Below are positions 59,531 to 64,000 of a stretch of 64,000 nt of DNA, in pieces. The stretch spans positions 23,146,001 to 23,210,000 of the forward strand of contig NC_089981.1 in assembly GCF_036417845.1 (NCBI RefSeq), in the 5' to 3' direction. Both the position numbers and the translations under genes were made by a program. Position 1 is the first letter of the stretch; every line of letters begins with the position of its first letter. This stretch comes from Apteryx mantelli (lineage: Eukaryota > Chordata > Aves > Apterygiformes > Apterygidae). The notes under the pieces were generated by a model that saw only the letters and a list, made by a program, of their open reading frames with translations, did no database searches and was not told the DNA's origin.

Positions 59531-60119
59531 TAAGTGACATGTTGGTCTTGTGCTAGCCTACTATGCAAGGGTAAATTTCACCCTTTATGAACTGATGCAT
59601 CCTGTCGCATTAATCAGGAATGTACTGTGTATTTCCTAGGGCAATATAAAGGATCAAATTTCCCTATTAACCCCTGCAGAACTGAATTAATTGTTGGCAC
59701 CATATCTAGGATATAAACCACAAATTTGATGTATCATGATTCATAGTTTAAAAGTTCTGGTGATCTATCCCAACACTGCCCTAGGGAAAATACATAAGTA
59801 GCAGTCTGCTGGATACTTGAGATATCCTGAGCTTGAAAAGGTCACAACTACTATATCCAGGTGCTGAGAGTGTGTGGGTTCTTTTTCCTATTTCTATTTG
59901 TAACACATCTTTTTCAAAGCAAAGCAAATCAATAAAAACTTCCCCAAAGCCTAAAACATAAAGTGGAATTTCAAAGAAGTGACTGATTTATGCCACTCAT
60001 TTTTGCCCATTTTCCTCTGCTTGTATTCAAATGAAAACCAGTTTCTTTTTTTATGAAAGATTTTGTTGGTAGGTGAACAGATGGCTGGACTTAAACTTAG
60101 GAAGTTTGATTTCTTTTGT

Positions 60120-60245
60120 TATCTCTGACTTTGAGACTTGTTCCCATATGGACAAATCACTTCTACTGTCACCTGTAAAGTGATTGTAAATGTTCCCTAC
60201 ACAAACAGCTTTGAGAGCTACAGACCAAGTGTTTTATAAAAGCTA
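60120..60245 (+). repeat. MIR SINE relic
   Basis: GACAAATCACTTCTACTGTC, then ACCTGTAAAGTGATTGTAA, then AGCTTTGAGAGCTACAGACC and GTTTTATAAAAGCTAGG match the 3' half of MIR (ACAAGTCACTTC, CTGTAAAATGG, GCTTTGAGATCTACTGATG, GCTATATAAGAGCTAGG). Confidence 0.55.
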
Positions 60246-62332
60246 GGGGATTTTTTTTGAAGTATAGCCTATCATAATATATAACAGGATTTGCTGACAC
60301 TTGATTTGTTTTTGTTGCTCACCAAAAGTATCAAGAAACTGAGACCAAATAAAAGATCCCTCCTCTATAACCACAAAATGAGGAGGAAATAAAACTATGA
60401 AAATGATTCTTCTTCCTAATTCCCCAAAATACCAAACTCAATAAAACTTCAGTTTAAAGGGGGTGAAAATATGTGACTAGATAAAAGAATCTTCTTTCAT
60501 CACTGCAAGCTGCTGCTTATTATTTTGGTGCTTCTGGTTTAGGAAGAGAACTTGATGGGTTCAGTGATCACTGATTGCTGTAAAATCGGCAAACTGTGCC
60601 CAGCTGTTCAGTGGATGCTTGTCTGATCATGGAATTCCTGCTTATGAAGTACAGCAGGGAGGGAGAGAGGAACATGCTGGTATCTTACTGGATTTGGTTT
60701 TACATAGCAGCATCTGCTAAACATGCAGTGACTCTTTTACTTAGCAATTTAGACTAAAAGCCATAATTATTTAATGAGCAACCTCCCTCTTCCTCTCCTG
60801 TTTGGTGTCTTCCCTCTGCCCAGGTGCTGCATTTAGGATCTATGTAAGGCATGGCTTGGTGTGTCTGCAGGCCTGCCCGCACTGGGTGTGATATATGTTG
60901 TTTTGATTTATTTGAGTCCTTATTTTTTAATTTTGTGAAATTGCAGGGAGAGAGGAGAGAAATTGGACCTTTGAATAACAATCCATAGCTTCCATTAACT
61001 AGTGACAGATGCCTTCTGACATGACATTTTAGGGACTTTGAGGCTCTCAGTAATAATGTTTGTGGTTCAGGAATGACCTTGCATATCAGAAGGTCTTCCC
61101 CTATCCTGCATGTCACCATGAGTTAAACAGTGTGGTGAAACAGCACAATACCAATAAGTGCTGTGTCTGAGGCTCCTGCAGCCTCTTTATCCTCCTGTCA
61201 TGCCTTGGAAGAAAACAAATGGATGTATCTTCATAGAGAATAAGGAAAAAATGTTGCTGAAAGGAAATAGCTGTCCGTGTGTGCTGCTTAGAACAGTCTA
61301 CAGGCTCTGCTGGTGCTTGACTTAGTCATTGGCAATATGCAAAAAAAATTGTAAGAAGTCCAGTATGAAGTAAGCTTAGAATCCTCCTTTTCCTCCAGCC
61401 TACTCAAGCTGGGAGATCATACTCATTTGCTCCAACATCACAATCACTGGCTGAGGGGATGTTTGTGTCATCGGAACAGGGGACTATGATTTAGATTCAG
61501 CAGGGGAGAACAGCAATATCCTGATTATATGCAAATGTTCAAGAGTATTATTTTGTATCTAGAGATTTGGGAAAGAGTAAAGGTAGAAAAACGAGGGCTG
61601 AAGGGATTGGTATTTTAAATGATGCACTCACTTGTAATGAGATTGCAATATATCTTACTATAGTTATTTTCCAGTGTTGAACTGTGAAGCTTCATGCTAA
61701 CAATGCTTCTGCTTTTGAATGAGCTCCCACCAATGTCTGGGGGATCTCTTAGCCTGTTATAGCCTCATTGACTCAAATAGAAATCTCTCTCTCTTTTTTT
61801 TTTTTTCCTCCAAATGTATCAGAGTTGGACTTCAGGACTTTACAAGGACTGAAAAGGTGGCTTCCGGAGAGCTCACCCTAGCTTTGCAAGGGGTTCAGGA
61901 ACCTGACAGATGGCTGGTGAAATAGAAACATGAGGCCAGCATAAGGGGTATATACAGCAAATGAGCTCGGAAAAAAGTATTGAGGAAGCACCCAAAACTG
62001 ATTTTTCTGCAAGGGTTGCATCTTATCTAGAGTGTAGACATAATTAGTGAAATCTTTCCTGCGTACAAATTACTGTTGCATAAGGCAGCCTTTGTTTAAG
62101 AGCCACCTAGAAACTGGAAGTAGTGGGCCGTGTCTGACATAGAGCCTGGTTCACTTGTGAAGCTGTGAGAAAGGGAACCTTTCTGCCTGCTGGTTAAGCT
62201 ACACTGAAGTGCGTGTTGGTCTATCATTTTGTTTGTTTCTTTTTCTTGTAAGAACTACTGAGGGAGTGGTGTGTGACCTACTAGATCTTGCTGAAGCCAT
62301 GAATCAGGAGGGCCTTCAGGGCTTTGCCACTC

Positions 62333-62356
62333 CTTTCCCCCCTTTGGAGGGGAAAG
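62333..62356. repeat. Inverted repeat, 8-bp arms
   Basis: CTTTCCCC, 8-nt spacer, GGGGAAAG. Minor. Confidence 0.85.
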
Positions 62357-63952
62357 AGGAGGGTCTAAAGCATCATCAGAACATTTCATTCTCTGCTCGG
62401 TTTGGTGTGATGGAGTCTGACATTAATTCTTGTTGGTCAGCAAGAAATTCTCTGGGTAGTGGGAAATTTCTGCTGGTGTCCTGCTATTGGAGATGGCCCC
62501 TATGCAGGCCTTGCTGTTTGTGTTGCCACAAAATTATATTTTGGGGAATGAAGTGTGCTGAAGCAGAGCTCTACCATGCCAGTCATTCACTAATGCAAAG
62601 TCCATCAGAAATTCTGTGACAGTGACATATGTGAGAACGGTCTTTCTCCTGTTCCTGTTCTTGCATATGTCATCACGGTCTGATCATCACAGGAAGGGAG
62701 CTGTTGTTGATTCCCTGTGATTCCTTATTTTCCTCTCTGAGCAGAGTTAAGCCAGTCTGGCCTTCAAGCTGGATATTTCTGTCTGTAAATTTTTGGTCCC
62801 CAAGTGCTATTTTTTCAGGCAAAGCTATACTGTCACCCTTTGCAGGAAAGCCTGCTGAATCAGTCATTTGGCTGAAGAGTAACCCTTCTTTAAGAACAAT
62901 TTGTTTTTGATGATACAAAATGGGAAATTATGATTGTGTAAATCATTGCTTTTCTTAAATCATTGCTTTTATTTTTCACCTTGTTCTTAAAGACTTCACA
63001 TTTTCTTTACTTTTCAAGCAGCAGAGATACAGAACCAATTTACTAATGTGAAATAAACACCTGATGGTGATTACTGTTAATGTTTTCATATTATGTAAAT
63101 ACCTTAGGACTCTTAGGGAGCCTGATCTTGGCTGAGCGGTTGCTGCCCTTAGAAGCCTACACTCTGAATATTAAACTTCATGGGTATTAAGTACTGCCAA
63201 AGGACCCCAAAAATGTGATTTAAAAATATATGTACTTTTGTGTTCTTACAAAACATAGAAAGCACCTTGCATACTGAGGCCTTCCTCTACTAAATATATC
63301 CGTATACCAATAACTGACTGTTTTAAACTGATCGTTGTCACTGACTCGATTATCTCACATATTTTGAAACAGGAGCTGCCAGTATTCTGAAAAATGGATT
63401 TTGGTATTCCAAAATATTCTGAAAAGTGTGTGTATATATATAGATATTATAAAACTTTTGTTTTAAGACATTCAGCAATAATTGTTTCCGAATTGCAACA
63501 GCTATTCTGAGTGCCCAACAAAACACAAAGGTTTTTCATCTTTTGCCACAGATAATATAGCCTTTACTGGTTTGTTTTTGTTGTCTGTCATTACATGTTG
63601 AGAATGTGTAATTGGAATTAATGCTTGTATATGCACATATTTGTTTAAAACACTGACCTAAATGTATAGGTTTGACACCATGCATGTGATTTAGGGATTT
63701 TTAGCAGTATGATAGATTGTATTGCATTTTCTCCAACTTTCAGTTCTCCAGTGATGTTCTTGAACCTGAAGAATTAACCATCTGTATAATCTTCTGCTAC
63801 AGAAGATGGGAGTGGTAAATCACTGTTTCCTGCCAACAAAAGGAACTGTCCAGCATTTCTCAAGCTGAACGTGTTAAAGCAGTGATAAAATTTGAAGTGG
63901 CTTTTAATGTTGTCTTTCAATGATATAAAAGCTTCTCATCTCTTTGAAATGT

Positions 63953-64000
63953 TTATCTATATATAGGGTGTATGCATGTATATATGTGTATATACATATA
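63953..64000. repeat. TA/TG-rich simple sequence at window end
   Basis: Alternating TATATA, TGCATGTATATATG and TGTATATACATATA sequence is cut by the window edge. Confidence 0.85.

Noticed and set aside
62209-62619. 136-codon frame with a signal-peptide-like start in BRSK2 intron 1
   Set aside because: The first codon is GTG, not ATG. The hydrophobic start is a T-rich stretch, and there is no recognisable domain.

Overview
The window is vertebrate nuclear DNA, most likely from a bird or a close archosaur relative. The evidence is a CR1 LINE 3' tail with the avian-style ending (about 49275-49500), a decayed CR1 ORF2 reverse-transcriptase fragment (about 2920-3401, minus strand), a set of very old MIR SINE relics, and single genes separated by tens of kilobases of AT-rich non-coding DNA. 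There is no bacterial-style gene packing. Most open frames of 60-130 codons are chance frames, and several checked ones begin at GTG or TTG. No species can be named from the sequence alone.

Two protein-coding loci are supported. (1) On the minus strand, 8939-9820 is an uninterrupted 293-codon ATG-initiated frame. It encodes a long coiled-coil protein with one C-terminal membrane segment and a short tail, and it most resembles the TMCO5 (transmembrane and coiled-coil domain 5) family. It has a small GC-rich promoter-like patch upstream (about 9821-9970) and AATAAA signals downstream (8385-8398). It is intronless over its coding length, which suggests a functional retrocopy or a single-exon gene. 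(2) On the plus strand, 38956-39049 is the first coding exon of BRSK2 (SAD-A kinase). It encodes the conserved N-terminus and the first part of the kinase glycine-rich loop, then a GT splice donor. No later BRSK2 exon was recognised, so 39050-64000 is read as the large first coding intron.

Layout: 1-8384 is intergenic with CR1 and MIR relics and a (CA)n microsatellite. 8385-9970 is the TMCO5-like gene with its promoter and 3' end. 9971-36249 is a gene-free interval with MIR relics, remnants of old palindromic repeats, a homeodomain-motif-rich segment near 16500-17060, two CTCF-like motifs and a 106-nt polypyrimidine tract at 30180-30285. 36250-36890 is a strong CpG island with clustered MYB-type motifs and an E2F-type motif. 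36890-38955 is the stretch between the island and the BRSK2 start codon, probably holding the 5' untranslated region and possibly non-coding exons. 39050-64000 is BRSK2 intron 1, with one CR1 tail, one older CR1-like fragment, two MIR relics and a striking pair of adjacent perfect inverted repeats at 58312-58366.

In mammals TOLLIP and BRSK2 are divergently arranged neighbours. If that order holds here, the TMCO5-like gene lies in the TOLLIP-BRSK2 intergenic interval, but no TOLLIP exon is visible in this window.
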